Shown here one piece after another: positions 44,986 to 56,518 of a stretch of 64,000 bases of DNA. A program made the position numbers and the translations under genes. Origin of the DNA: Trichomonas vaginalis G3 (Eukaryota; Parabasalia; Trichomonadida; Trichomonadidae); assembly GCF_026262505.1 (NCBI RefSeq), contig NC_067208.1, positions 2,108,001-2,172,000 of the forward strand, read 5' to 3'. The notes below the pieces were generated by a model. It was not told where the DNA came from and searched no databases. It saw only the letters and a program-made list of their open reading frames with translations. Each line of letters opens with the position of its first letter. The stretch's first letter is position 1.

Positions 44986-45775
44986 ATTAAATTAACCCTC
45001 GTTAGGATATCGTTGCAAATAAAGATCTGTTTCTCAGAAAGATCCTGATTTTCTGATAAATATTCTGTTGTAACTTCTACAAGATTTAAGATATGAAAAA
45101 CATTTTTGAATATTTCATCGCTATCAAATCTGCGGAAACATCTGGAATATAATTTCAAATATTTGTGAAGATTTGAATTCTCAATTGCATAATTAATTAA
45201 AAATTCATGTGAATTTAAAAAATCGGTAGATGAAATTTGCATGGGTATAAGAGGAAGTACACAATAATACCCCTGAACTACATACTCTGTAAATGAATAG
45301 TGAGGAGAAAGACTTCGCAGAATTTCAAGTGTTTTTATGAATTCTAAAGCCATCTCAGATGTTATATCGACTGCTTTATAAAATAAAACTATAAATTTGA
45401 GAAGATAAACAAAATCTTCGTTATTTATAATTGAATTCACGTCATTAAAAAAGTTGAAATAATTTGATATTAGTATATCCGAACATGGAAGAGCAGTTGC
45501 ATATCCTGGGTAATATTTTAATAATTTTGTAAAGAAATTTGCAATTGCATAAGTTGAATATTGATTTTCGTACTCAATAATACTAGAAAAAATTTCTTTC
45601 TTGAGTAAAACTGCGTTTTGGAAGAATTCAACGTCAAGAATATTGTTTTTAATCAAAGCAATAAATGTATCGATGATATAGAGAGAATTGTCACTGCTGC
45701 TTATGAAACGTAATATCTCATCATATTGATCGGAAAATGTTGATAAATAAAGGTATTGTATGTTATCTAAAGCTT
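44982..45775 (-). CDS. Host helical protein, 3' exon-like part after insertion
   Basis: About 264 residues are rich in Phe, Leu, Ile and Tyr with regular helical spacing, resembling ARM/HEAT-like host proteins; no specific family is recognised. The frame enters from the insertion at 45778. Joined at the TA dinucleotide it continues in phase with the 46821-47187 part. The gene is therefore interrupted, and its host function is unknown. Confidence 0.55.
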
Positions 45776-45777
45776 TA

Positions 45778-46820
45778 AGGGTGCACACGAGAGGATCATG
45801 TAAACTTCAGAATTTAGAACCTTATTTTTAGGCATTATCTTGGCTACCTATTTAGGCTCGAAAAGCAAAAAATATCAAAAAATACAACTTGAGTCCATTA
45901 TGACCCTTTCATTGAGGTAGTTTTTATCCGCTAGTATTTTCCCTTTGAATCTCTTTACAATTCGAAATCAAATTCAAACCTCAGTAGAAGAAAGGAAGAA
46001 TCGACTTACTACGGTTGTAATACGAATAAATACATATATTTAATTATTTTTATTTACATAATAATTGTTTGAAGCTCATATTCCATCAAATTTTTAAATA
46101 AAAACATTAAAATGTTGAAAATGTTCATATATTTTAATAGGGTTTTGGCACTTTATTGAGGAATTACTACATACATAGTCGAACTGAACTTGATATTTTG
46201 AAATTTAAATTATTTATCAAAATTAAAATTTAACTTGAAATTTATAATTATTTAGTCATATTTTGCATAATTCTAAGTAGATTTTGTAAAAAATCAAGAA
46301 AGAAAAATTTTAACGTGCTTTATTTTTTCTTTTTTATAATAATACATATTATTATATAATTAACATATTCATAATGTTTCACCCTTTCAAAAATATAATC
46401 CTCCTCCTCTCAAATAAACGTACATACGGGTGGCCTCTTTTTTCAAAAAATTAAAATTTGAAATTTTGGGCTCAAATATTAGAGATTTTTTCAACCTTCA
46501 ACGATATATGTTGTCTATATCAGACCTCCTTTCTTTTTGATACTTAACATTGTTCCTAAATCTTAGCCGTTAAGGCTGTTCTGCAAATATTTTTTTTTCG
46601 AAAAAATTCGAAAAAAATTCTTAAAATTCAAAAATCCCTTAATTCCTGAGGATTTTGGAAAAAAGTTTTTACATGAACATGTGTATATTATATGAAGTAT
46701 ATTGATAAGGTAAAAATCAAATTTTATTGCATATTCATCGAGAAAATAAACTAACGAATCCCTCAAAATTGAGAGGGTAATCCTCCTCCTCTCAAATAAA
46801 CGTACATACGGGTGCACCCT
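45778..46820. mobile_element. TA-flanked 1043-bp non-autonomous (mariner-like) insertion
   Basis: The ends are inverted: AGGGTGCAC at 45778 and its complement ending at 46820. A TA dinucleotide lies on each side (45776-45777 and 46821-46822), as for Tc1/mariner insertions. A 37-bp segment of the right end (46778-46814, containing TCCTCCTCCTCTCAAATAAA) is repeated internally at 46396-46432. No transposase frame is present; only an 84-aa frame with no recognised motif occurs at 46563-46817. Confidence 0.65.
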
Positions 46821-47187
46821 TAAAATGAATGAATTTTAATGAAAAAATGAAAAAAATCTGGTTAATATAATGCGATAAATATTCGAATAAATTTTCCAGT
46901 AGTATCAAATCTATTTGAAAGATATTCGAAGAAGTGATATTTTGAATTGTGAATTTTAATATTGTTTCATTTTGTGTAGATTGCTCGATAATGAAATGTA
47001 TCAAAAGATTCATTGAATATGAGTCAATGGAAAAGCTTAAATCCTTAGGGATATCCAAAATAAATCTTAATAAAAAAGATTCGTCTTGAAAATTAGCTTC
47101 CGAAAGTTCTATTTCAGTCGGAGCTGGAAGATTCCGATCATTTATGAATCTCGAAACGACAGAAAATTTGTATTGTTTATATTTCAT
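46821..47187 (-). CDS. Host helical protein, 5' part before insertion
   Basis: The ATG at 47187 is preceded by TCATTTCGAATA, a good match to the trichomonad initiator (TCA-Y-W) about 10 nt upstream, as usual for host genes with very short 5' leaders. The 122 codons run to the TA target site and are followed in phase by the 44982-45775 part. The insertion adds only a few codons and a stop. Confidence 0.6.
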
Positions 47188-50100
47188 TATTCGAAATGAT
47201 AAACTTCAAAATCTAAAATTTATTTTTTTACAATATATTTCATCCTATTGTCAAGGCTAAATTTTTCACCGGAAGTGTATCAAAAATTGATAAGATTTAC
47301 GGTGATCTAATTATGACAATTCAATGCATCTCGTGATATAACGCAGATATAAACACAACTGATATTGCATAACTAATAATTGAGTCAAATAACTAAATTA
47401 TGTGTTATATTTTACACATATTTCTTCAATTTTGTAATAAATGGATGTTTAACACTAATTTTTTAAGGACTTCGACTTTAGCATCACATAAATATGTTAT
47501 TTTCTATATTAAAACGTAATTTTGGTGGTCTTAGAATAGAAAAATATGCAATATTCGTGGAGATAATGAGGGTTCTTAAACATGTTCTTAAAAATAAATA
47601 AAATAATACAAATCTTTATTCAATCTTTTGATATTGTTGGTCCTCTCTTTGTGAAAATACTTAACTTCAAAGAGTATTATGTTTTACCTAGTGAGGACCT
47701 TAAGTTTGCAAAAACATAATAAAAGTAAAATAAAAAAGATCGGATTTATCACAAAACTTTGAGTATTATAGGATTTAATATATTTTCTTAGTAGATTATA
47801 TGATTTAGTTTCTTAAAATCTAAAGTATTTCTTGAGGAAAATATAAATTGAAATTCAAAAAGTAAAAAAAATGTAAACAAATCAAATTTTAAATGGACCA
47901 AATGTTGATTTTTCATTCGTTTTCTCATTATCGAAAAAAATTTGGAAAGCTAAGAAGTCAATAACAAGTTATATAATACAACAAAAACCACATCGGATAT
48001 GTTTTCATCAAATAGTCTCCTAGATTTGTTATGAAATTAAAATATCATGATATTTTAAGGGCTTTTGATTTCAATATTAGAATTATTCAGTTATGTCGTG
48101 CTAATATCAATTGCTTTATACAATTAATCGTTTACAAGCTGCAAAAATCGAACAATAATTTGACTTTGTAAAAAAAGTGCGTCATTTTTATTTGTTATAC
48201 TTACAAAATGTAAACATTACGAGAAACATTTACATTTGTAAATGTAACAAGTAAAGTTGTATCGCATAATTTGACTTTGTAAAAAAGTGCGTCATTTTTA
48301 TTCGTTATACTTACAAAATGTAAACATTACGAGAAACATTTACATTTGTAAATGTAACAAGTAAATACATCAGATTTAAATTGTAAATGTAGTTTATCTC
48401 TCTCATCTCCTTTTTAAAAGGTATTACATACATACGAACGCATGGGTCACTCAATAATTAGCGTGATAATAATTGAGGATAGACTGTAATCGTAATTTTT
48501 TTTTTGGACTTATATTTCGACATTTTGAAGTCGCTTGAAAGTCTTGCAAATGATTAAATTTGGAAAATTTGACCTAAGTCTGCATTATTTTGATGACTTA
48601 AACAATTCTATAAATCTGTTTTCCTAAAAATTTAAAAAGATATAATTTCAATTTCCCTAAATTTATGTAATTCATATATCACCAAAATATTTGGACTGCA
48701 TTTCGTTTGTCTGCACCTAATTAAAGTCTAAATACCAATTAATTTTGGAGTTGCATTGCTTTTAATGTAAAAATGCACGTTTAGAAAAAGACGATAACAA
48801 TTAAATTACAAAATCGATAACGACGACGATTAAATTACAAAATCGATAACCTCTCAAGAAAAAAAAATTGGCCTTTCATATTTGGCTATTTAACATACAT
48901 ATTCATATAATATAAGATTTATACACCATTTATAATGCAGTTCCTCATTGTAAAACAAACCTTTGAATTAAATTCTCAAAAAAATTATATAATGGATTCT
49001 GGAGATTTTCAATTAATATATTGCTTATTAATATCATGGTAATATAAATATTAATGAGTTACAAATTGAATACTTTGGATTTGGATATTTTTGGATTCCA
49101 TATTAATATTTTGAGCTTGAATTATATCGATATTGAATATTTGATAGAGTAATGATATGAGTGATGTATTCATCTTTATTAAAGTAGCATTTTTTCAGAA
49201 ATATTTTTTGCAAATTTTCTGTGATAATATCAATTAATGTAATACCTATTATCATTATGGCTAATGTTAAACAATAATTCAACATTTAGACAATTGTTTT
49301 TCAATATTGTGAATTTTATTTTTTGATTTTCTTGACCGAATGATTTTTCAATGATATTGTCATGGTTATGCTTGCCACTACTATTTGTAGAATCAGCCGA
49401 TTAAATTCGAGATTGTAGAAGAGACTCTTTCGCTCTAATCCCATTTTATCAAATTCCGAAAAAATTGAATGGATGTGAAAAATTAAATCAATTTTTGGCC
49501 ATAGACTTATCTCAAAAAATTCAAAGGATTTATCTCAAAAATATTTTCGTATCCTCTCCTTGAATCGATACAACTTATTATTCCCAATTCAATTTGCAGA
49601 TTAATACTAATCGTTTTAAAAGACTCAGAATATTTACCGATGCCCTCTCAAAATATGGGTCATTTCAAAATATATTGGGTCAGTAATGAATAATCTGGTA
49701 TTCCAATACGCTAAAAGGTTTCGAAGTTGAATGACAAGCCTTCCCTGTATTTAGTTTTCAATGGAAAATTTTCCTGTTTTCTGAGAGATTTAAATAAAAC
49801 TCACAAATTTCCAAAATATTCCCAAATGCCAATATTCCTCTTCTTCAATGAACACTGACTAATCTCCACAATATGAATTTATGATTTCCATTTTCTGAAG
49901 TCCAAAATTGTATTTGTCTGATATTTGAAAGAAAATATCAACTGTGGAGCTGACCTATAATCACATGTTTCCGTTTTTAAGCAAATAATTTTCTCTTTAA
50001 TCGGTTTATTTTCAATTTTTTACCCATCTGTTTTCAGAAAAAATTTTGATCTCGAGCTTAAAAATATGGACATTAGGTACAAATTTCTAAGATTTATCAT

Positions 50101-50415
50101 CAGCTAGTAATTATGCTAAGATTCCAAGGACAATATTTATTCAGATAAAATTTTATTCTAGATATTCAAAATGATCATTAAGTCATCAGTTACTCTCATA
50201 GGAGGCACAAATAACGAGTTGCAGAGTGATTTTAAAAAGGAATAATTTTTTTTTCAAAAATTTATCAAACAAAATTAATAGCAGATCTCTAGATCAGCTC
50301 TTAAATTAAAAACATAAGATGTTTATTAGGTAAAGAAGAAAAAAATTAGGAAAGAAATGACTTACTTTGTCTTCTATTTTAATTTGGTACTATTACAAAT
50401 AAAATCTATAATAAG
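47188..50415. other. AT-rich host intergenic DNA, no gene recognised
   Basis: I see no credible coding region in 3.2 kb. Two features stand out. A 112-bp unit containing CATTACGAGAAACATTTACA is directly repeated at about 48150-48260 and 48262-48364. A segment at 48771-48850 (with TTAGAAAAAGACGATAA) also occurs at 43357-43437, so it is a dispersed repeat. Confidence 0.6.
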
Positions 50416-50991
50416 TTAGCAACATCCGCCACCTTCTTGTCCTTCTGGCTTGACTGGTTTAGTTACAGGCTTATCAATTTGCGTATCATGTGCAATATCT
50501 GTTTCAGCGACTTTGTTAAATAAATTATTGATACCTTCTCCAGTCTTAGCAGACGTTTCGAAGTAGAAAGCAGCGCCTAGTTCTTGCGCCATTGCACGGC
50601 CAGCATCAGATGAAACAACTCTTTCGTCTGTTGCGTCAATTTTATTTCCGACAACGAATATTGTAATTCCGGCAGGTGCTTTTTCGCATATTTCTTGATT
50701 CCAATTACGTAAATTTTCGAGAGAGCTTTTACTTGTAACATCATAAACTAATAAAGCAGCGGCAGCTGATCTGTAATACATCGGAGCGAGCGATCTATAT
50801 TTTTCTTGACCAGCAGTATCCCATAACTGAAGTCTAATTGGTCCTGCTTCTGTTGTAACAATTTTTGTTAAAAATGCAGCTCCTACAGTCGCTGGCATAT
50901 TTTTATCATATGTTTCCTGCACGAATTGGCTTAGTATACAAGATTTTCCGACTTTAGTGTCTCCAACAAGAACAGCCTTGAGGGAGCGCAT
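50416..50991 (-). CDS. Rab-family small GTPase, 191 aa
   Basis: All GTPase motifs are present: GDTKVGKS (P-loop, residues 10-17), the switch I Thr in ATVGAAF, DTAGQEKY (switch II), NKID (guanine specificity) and ETSAK. The C-terminal GGGCC carries a di-cysteine for double prenylation, so the protein is membrane-bound. The ATVGAAFL and LAPMYYR segments resemble the Rab5/Rab22 group, which acts in early endocytic traffic. The start at 50991 is chosen because the conserved Rab sequence begins there; the upstream frame is Phe/Tyr-rich noise. It is the only clear single-copy host gene here. Confidence 0.93.
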   Translation of the reverse strand: MRSLKAVLVGDTKVGKSCILSQFVQETYDKNMPATVGAAFLTKIVTTEAGPIRLQLWDTAGQEKYRSLAPMYYRSAAAALLVYDVTSKSSLENLRNWNQEICEKAPAGITIFVVGNKIDATDERVVSSDAGRAMAQELGAAFYFETSAKTGEGINNLFNKVAETDIAHDTQIDKPVTKPVKPEGQEGGGCC

Positions 50992-52640
50992 CAATATTGA
51001 AGGCCAAAAGCGATAGCATAAAAATAAAATAAATTGAGATTTACAATCTATATAGTAAAATAATAAGATATAAAACACAATCATTGTTTTTGTGTTCAAA
51101 TAGCGGTTATCGTTTTTCATTTTTCAAATATCATAAGAATCGTTATGATAATAATAATATAGAAAAATTTATGAAAAATATTTTTATTCAATATTTGGCA
51201 GCGGCTTGCCATTCAACTCTTTTTTTTAATCAAAAACAAACAACAAAACCACAGAAATTTCAAAATTCTTGAAAGAATAAACATTTTGTTATAGACCGAA
51301 AATAGATTTTTTCGGTTTTCTCTTCAAATAATTGAAAGAATGATACTATTATAGGTTTATTATATTATATAGCATATAATCATGCTATAGCCGAAAATTA
51401 TAAGTTTTGAGAAGATTGAATATAACACAAATAAATTTGAATGTAAGTTAAATTGCTTGTTGTTTTTAATAGCTATTTAATGAGAAATCCAATATTGCAA
51501 AATTCAAATTGAATGATTGAAAGAACAGAAAAAGTCATTCTTTTCAATTTCGAATATGTTTCATTGTATTTATAATTAGATGGCAAATAAGATATTTAAA
51601 CTTGATTTTTGAAGGAAAATTCACAAAATTGAATAAATTCAAATAATTTTTATTCAAAAATAAACTAGTTATTTGAGTTTAATACTGATTATCTATTCAA
51701 ACTACAAAGTTTGTAATTTAAAATATTTTGTGAGATCAGATTGAATTAATTCAAGGTTTTTTTCAATTAATATTAATGACCATATTACGCATTTTCGAAC
51801 ATTCTAAACCAAATATATAAAAATGGGAGACGAATGTTAAATTTGCTAGACATGGGGGAGTTGTCTGCAAAGTTTTAGCTCTTATCTCTAACAAAAAATT
51901 AATTTTTAAAAAAAAGACCGAATACGTTTCACAGCGAGAAAAAAATAAAAGGCAAGATAGAATTTTCTAGACATAAAGAAGTTGTTTACCGAGTTTTAGC
52001 TCTTATCTCTAACAAAAAAATTAATTTTTAAAAAAAAGACCGAATACGTTTCACAGCGAGAAAAAAATAAAAGGCAAGATAGAATTTTCTATACATAAAG
52101 AAGTTGTTTACCGAGTTTTAGCTCTTATCTCTAACAAAAAATTAATTTTTAAAAAAAAGACCGAATACGTTTCACAGCGAGAAAAAAATAAAAGGCAAGA
52201 TAGAATTTTCTAGACATAAAGAAGTTGTCTACCAAGTGTCAGCTGTTACTTCTTCTCAATACTGATATAAAATAAAAATCTTTATTATTTATTTAACCTT
52301 TATTGTTTCATTAAACTTCATTTATTTTATATTATAGTTTTATTCTTTTAGCTACTTGTAAAATAATCTAATTTTATATCATCATTTTACCGGATTATTC
52401 TTCAGTACATCGATTGTGTATCTAAAATAATATCATTATCCTTATTCTGTTTTTTCCAAAATTCTTTTAAATATCTTTTTTGGTTAGATTACTTTATACT
52501 TTTTACTTTTATTTTTTAATTTCAAAAAAAATTTGGTGATTGTTCTATTCTGTTACAATGTGCATTATCATATTCTAGTGAATTATTCATTACATACATT
52601 TAAAAAAACTTGTTAAAAATGAAATTAAAAAATTATGTTT
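50992..52640. other. AT-rich host intergenic DNA
   Basis: No gene is seen. The segment contains the tandem repeat listed separately and otherwise simple A/T-rich sequence up to the transposase fragment. Confidence 0.55.
51840..52250. repeat. 121-122-bp tandem repeat, about 3.3 copies
   Basis: TTTTAGCTCTTATCTCTAAC recurs at 51873, 51994 and 52116 within units that also contain AAAGACCGAATACGTTTCAC. Copies differ mainly in A-run length and a few bases. Confidence 0.8.
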
Positions 52641-52644
52641 ATTA

Positions 52645-53293
52645 TTACGCTGTGAATGTGTCAACAGCGGTCATGCCTGTATCTGTATCCCATATTTGCC
52701 ACAACCTTTCTGTATCTGCATTTGTGTATTTCGGTTTCAGCTGATACATTTGATTTGGCGTGTAATTTGTTCCAGTTAATGGATTAATTGGGAGATCTTC
52801 ATGCGGTGTGTTATTATTGTACTCCCAAATAAAGGCAGGAATAGCCTGAATGCTTTGGCAGCGCTCCAATGTCGGCCAGAATCTCTCAATCTTCCCATTT
52901 TGGTAGGGAGAATGAGAGTCTGTATGCCGCCATTGGCCGCCCCAAAGATCAAGTAGATCTTGAAAGGCGCCCCTATTTTCTGAACCGTTGTCGGTCCAGA
53001 AACAATAAGGGGCGCCAAATTCAATGAAGGCGGAAGCCGCAACGTTCGCTGTCGTCGCTGCCAGCATATCTGGTATTTGTATACACGCTAGGACTTTGCG
53101 GCTAAAATCGTCGATTATGCCATAAATATACTGGCCACGAACACCCCTAAAATAATGAACATCTGCGTGCCAGATAAGATTGGGTGAAAGCGCCCAATAT
53201 CTTACTGCTGTTTCTGGCCCGGCATGCTCTAATCGCGTCTTGGTGAAATGATTTTCTTTGAAGTATCTGCGTACTTCTCTATAAGATACATCA
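52645..53293 (-). CDS. DDE transposase/integrase (rve-type), 5'-truncated
   Basis: Catalytic residues are Asp in WHADVHYF, Asp in WTDNGSEN and Glu in NGKIERFW, with 34 residues between the last two. This is the rve fold of retroviral integrases and IS3/IS481-type transposases. It is not close to the Maverick integrase at 6517. Codon use is far more GC-rich than the neighbourhood, which suggests another origin. The frame runs into the Maverick terminus at 53294, and its natural N-terminus is missing, so it was probably cut by that insertion. Confidence 0.8.
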
Positions 53294-53474
53294 GTTAGTA
53301 TGAATATCATGGGTACGGAGGCACTGCGCGCCTCCTTACCCATTATATGTGAATTTGATACTTTACAAAACCGTTAACGTATATTTTACAACACAAACGA
53401 TAACACTAACTTAACCTTAAATATTTACAAAGCCGCCAACCACTTCACCTCACTAATGTAAAAAATAAACGTTC
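53294..53474 (-). repeat. Terminus of the fifth Maverick (inverted orientation)
   Basis: On the minus strand the order is the same as at 20549 and 37043: GTTAGTGA-type iteron, block with GTAAATATTTAAGGTTAAGT, then hairpin GGGTAAGGAGGC / GCCTCCGTACCC (53311-53341; loop GCGCAGT; one mismatch), nine bases, and ATACTAAC (53294-53301). The hairpin also happens to be open in the transposase frame, which made that gene appear longer. Confidence 0.7.
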
Positions 53475-53744
53475 TCACTTACAAAAGTATTGCAACTCCT
53501 CCCATTGCTGTGCTTCACATAACAGCTCATAATCTTCTGACTCACTTTCTTCTTCATATAGGTCAAAATCACTGTCAAAATAAATGTATGTAAGTTTTGA
53601 CAAAGCTAATGAAACACGCTTACCGTTTGTATCATATGCTTGTATAAACTTTCCATTATGCTTGTAATCATAAACGCTCAAACTAACTTTACCTTTTCTC
53701 CCTCGTATCTGATAGAATGTATTTTCACGAGGAACGAAGAACAA
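53475..53744 (-). CDS. Terminal-region protein, 89 aa as read (start damaged)
   Basis: Homologue of the 94-aa protein at 36531-36815, with a longer acidic C-terminus (YEEESESEDYE). The frame is open upstream to about 53800 with sequence matching the missing N-terminus, but the expected ATG after the TTATTTGGATGTAA leader appears mutated. Translation may start at the internal Met given here, or not at all. Confidence 0.55.
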   Translation of the reverse strand: MFFVPRENTFYQIRGRKGKVSLSVYDYKHNGKFIQAYDTNGKRVSLALSKLTYIYFDSDFDLYEEESESEDYELLCEAQQWEELQYFCK

Positions 53745-53844
53745 ATTCTTGAACTCATGACCGTTGTAGTTTGTTATCTCAATAGTTTTCGTCGTATTAC
53801 ATCCAAATAAAAATTTTCAGTAAAAATAAAACTAATGAAATATT

Positions 53845-54087
53845 TTATTCCTCACTGTCGTCTGCTTTCTCCAACTCTTCTAGCTTCTTCTTAAGTTCAG
53901 CAATGTTGTCCTCATGAAGTTTAATCTTTCTCAAAATTCCTTCTCTATCTAATGGTTGCTTTATCTTTCTAAACTGAACTCTACCATCCTTCATAGTATG
54001 AATGTAAAAACCTTCTGGAACCGCTCCTGATTTAATGTATTCTACCAAAAACTTTTGTTTCATTGCTTCAGTGACTTTATTTGTCAT
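53845..54087 (-). CDS. Small basic coiled-coil protein, 80 aa
   Basis: Residues 24-42 contain GFYIHTMKDGRVQFRKIK, a short beta motif also recognisable in the 123-aa protein (YYVSQSKDGKIYVRKRK). A leucine-spaced coiled coil follows (about 47-75). A decayed copy sits at 19441-19682. It is the second gene from the element end. A DNA-binding or structural role is possible but unproven. Confidence 0.6.
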   Translation of the reverse strand: MTNKVTEAMKQKFLVEYIKSGAVPEGFYIHTMKDGRVQFRKIKQPLDREGILRKIKLHEDNIAELKKKLEELEKADDSEE

Positions 54088-54823
54088 TTTACTCTAAGGT
54101 GAAGCTAGCACAGCGATAATGGATTTTATGACTTTTTAGTATTTCATGCAATCTTAACAGATAGCCTTACAAGTACTTCCAGTGTCCCTAGCTGTCCCTC
54201 CTTTTTATATAACTCCATAACATTTATAATCTCGCGAAACTTAACAGGTAGCATAACAGATTAAAATCAGATGAGGTTTTGAACCAAAATTTCTAAGCAA
54301 CGTTGTCAAGGATTTTGAGGAACTAGGGACAGAGTGTGGCAAAGTCCAAGATTTAATTTATCTTCATCTGTTTCATCAGCTATCTCATCTAATATGCCAA
54401 TATTTTATTCATAACTCGTGGCAAACTCACTAACTTTCATTATGTTCATCTGCATGCTTCATCTGATAGAAAGTATGACTTTCATTAACTCTGTGAGATA
54501 ATGAAAACTACTAGGGACAGAGACCATGGCAAAGTTTATGACTTTCATTATTTCCAGAACTTAATGAAAACTACTAGGGACAGAGACCATGGCAAAGTTC
54601 ATGATTTAATTTATTCTCTCACTAACAACAAACACAAACTCCAACACTAACATCAAGTACTAACTTCAGCACAAATGACAAACACTAACAACAAACACAA
54701 ACTCCAACACTAACATCAAGTACTAACTTCAGCACAAATGACAAACACTAACAACAAACACAAACTCCAACACTAACGACAAAAATAAATGTCCTCACTT
54801 CTTAACAAAGTAATATGTGCTTC
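54088..54823. repeat. Gene-free segment with direct repeats, including a 63-bp tandem repeat
   Basis: No gene is seen. A unit with CTAGGGACAGAGACCATGGC occurs twice (54511 and 54572) with a variant at 54320. From 54621 to 54780 a C/A-rich 63-bp unit with AACAAACACAAACTCCAACA is repeated about 2.5 times. Its complement (GTTAGTGTTGGAGTTTGTG) resembles the GTTAGTGTTTGTGTTTGTG stretch of the terminus at 36925. Confidence 0.6.
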
Positions 54824-56518
54824 TTAACCACCATAGCTCAAACGTTTCTTTTCAAACATCGATTGAAACTTATTTTGAGCCATTGGCTTTAGTCTCTTTT
54901 TCTTCAAATACGCCAAGAAATCTTCTTCACATCTTTTCACTTCATAGCCTTCTTTAAACTCCTCCTTGTTAAGTTCTATGAAATCCTTTATATCATTCTT
55001 TGTTGCAATGGCTTCTTCACGAACGACATCGTGAACTATTTCATCATTGCATTCATGTATGACCTCCTCACTGTTCTCATGAACTATTTCAACACTGTTC
55101 TCATGAACGACCTCCTTACTGTCTTTCATAAGCGTTTCAAAGTCTCCTTTACTCATTACTTCAATCTCATGCTGTTCACAGTAGTACTTAAACTCACTGT
55201 ATATGTCTTTGTTGTATGTTATATTGCTTCCCATGTACTCCATGAATTTTTCAAGCACTTCCTCATAATTCACTGTTTCTTTCTTTCCACGACCTTCTAA
55301 TATCATACTTGCTTCGTAAATATAACTTCTTGCAGAACCGTCTCGCTTTCTACTTCTCTTCACAAATTCTCTCATCTTGCCACCAAATACATTTGAACTA
55401 CATGCAAAGAATTCATTCTCCTTCACAAATTCTTTATATCTTCTGTAGCACTCTGTACAATTCCATCCGGATACAAACTTTTCATAGAACTCCTCATAAA
55501 ACATTTGGTAAGGTGTTTTGTTCATTTCGATGAGTTCTTGTTTAGCCCCGGTGAATGGTATCTTCCTTACATCAAATTCACTTAAATCTTTCTTCATGAA
55601 GTACGTCAGTAAGTTTGAATAAAACTCTTCATTAAAGCTTTCAATGAGATTTGAGAAATATTCGTAATTTCCTTTGTATCTGCTGCTTACGTCAATGACA
55701 ACAAATCTTCTGTCGTCTTTGTCAATCTTTACTGAGTTGAAGTTGTTAGATATCATGATGATATTACAAACATTCTCTATCTTTCTTACTGGCTGACACT
55801 TCTGATTTAAGTCCAACTGAGTCTCTGTTACTATTGACTTTAGTGCGTCGTGGTTCATGACCTTAGACGTATCGCATGAGCTTAGTTCATTGCATACGAT
55901 GAGCTTCATGTTCTCAATAGCAGCATTGAATCTACCAACCACATTCTCTATTGCCGTTATATTATTGTTGGCGTACTTGCTAATGAGCTCGCATAGAACA
56001 TTACTAAGTACATTCTTACCAGTTCCTTGCTTTCCTGTTAACAAAAGTACTGTTCCAGTCTTTCCACAAGGATTTTGAACGATGTAGGCGAACCAGTTCA
56101 AAACATACTCATAAAGCTCTTCATCCTCATTACATATGACATCGTGAACATGTTTCAAATATCCTTCAATAACGCTTTCATCTACTTCATTCAGTACCTC
56201 ATACTCATATCCTCTGAAATAGCTGTAAATGTCATCTCTTTCGTCAAAGAATCTCATGCCTGACTTCATAAGATAGTTCTTGTTCTGACCCGCTTCATAA
56301 ATCATCAGTGCGTTCACATCCTTCTCTTCAATACGTCCTACATAAACACTCTTCATGAGCTTATTGAATTCCTTGCTATCTACTGACACAAGTGTTGTTG
56401 TGTCTCGTATTCCATCATAATCTTTCACTAGATATGTCATACGTGCTCCGTCAATAACGACAACACATCTTCTTAAGTCATTTATAACACTAGCTATGTC
56501 AATACCTTCTTCACTCAT
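54824..56518 (-). CDS. Superfamily 3 (D5-like) helicase, 564 aa
   Basis: Walker A is GKQGTGKN at 162-169, Walker B MKLIVCNEL at 204-212, then NIIMISNN and DRRFVVIDV. A C-terminal wing follows (ECYRRYKEFVKENEFFA), then a second similar region (MEYMGSN to YCEQHEIEVM). Around 455-495 a HENS/VHE unit is repeated (EVVHENS, EIVHENS, EVIHEC), giving a His/Glu-rich linker. The ATG overlaps the stop of the upstream gene as ATGA. In the inverted copy at 61874 the two genes are fused in frame. Confidence 0.9.
   Translation of the reverse strand: MSEEGIDIASVINDLRRCVVVIDGARMTYLVKDYDGIRDTTTLVSVDSKEFNKLMKSVYVGRIEEKDVNALMIYEAGQNKNYLMKSGMRFFDERDDIYSYFRGYEYEVLNEVDESVIEGYLKHVHDVICNEDEELYEYVLNWFAYIVQNPCGKTGTVLLLTGKQGTGKNVLSNVLCELISKYANNNITAIENVVGRFNAAIENMKLIVCNELSSCDTSKVMNHDALKSIVTETQLDLNQKCQPVRKIENVCNIIMISNNFNSVKIDKDDRRFVVIDVSSRYKGNYEYFSNLIESFNEEFYSNLLTYFMKKDLSEFDVRKIPFTGAKQELIEMNKTPYQMFYEEFYEKFVSGWNCTECYRRYKEFVKENEFFACSSNVFGGKMREFVKRSRKRDGSARSYIYEASMILEGRGKKETVNYEEVLEKFMEYMGSNITYNKDIYSEFKYYCEQHEIEVMSKGDFETLMKDSKEVVHENSVEIVHENSEEVIHECNDEIVHDVVREEAIATKNDIKDFIELNKEEFKEGYEVKRCEEDFLAYLKKKRLKPMAQNKFQSMFEKKRLSYGG

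Noticed and set aside
49103-49285. 60-aa frame in the host intergenic region
   Set aside because: Very AT-rich with no initiator before the ATG and no recognisable sequence; expected by chance.
50992-51120. N-terminal extension of the Rab protein by 43 residues
   Set aside because: The extension is Phe/Tyr-rich and unlike any Rab N-terminus; conserved Rab sequence starts at the Met at 50991.
53294-53343. Hairpin as the coding start of the DDE transposase
   Set aside because: The hairpin belongs to the Maverick terminus and recurs at two other ends without this transposase; the frame is open there by chance.
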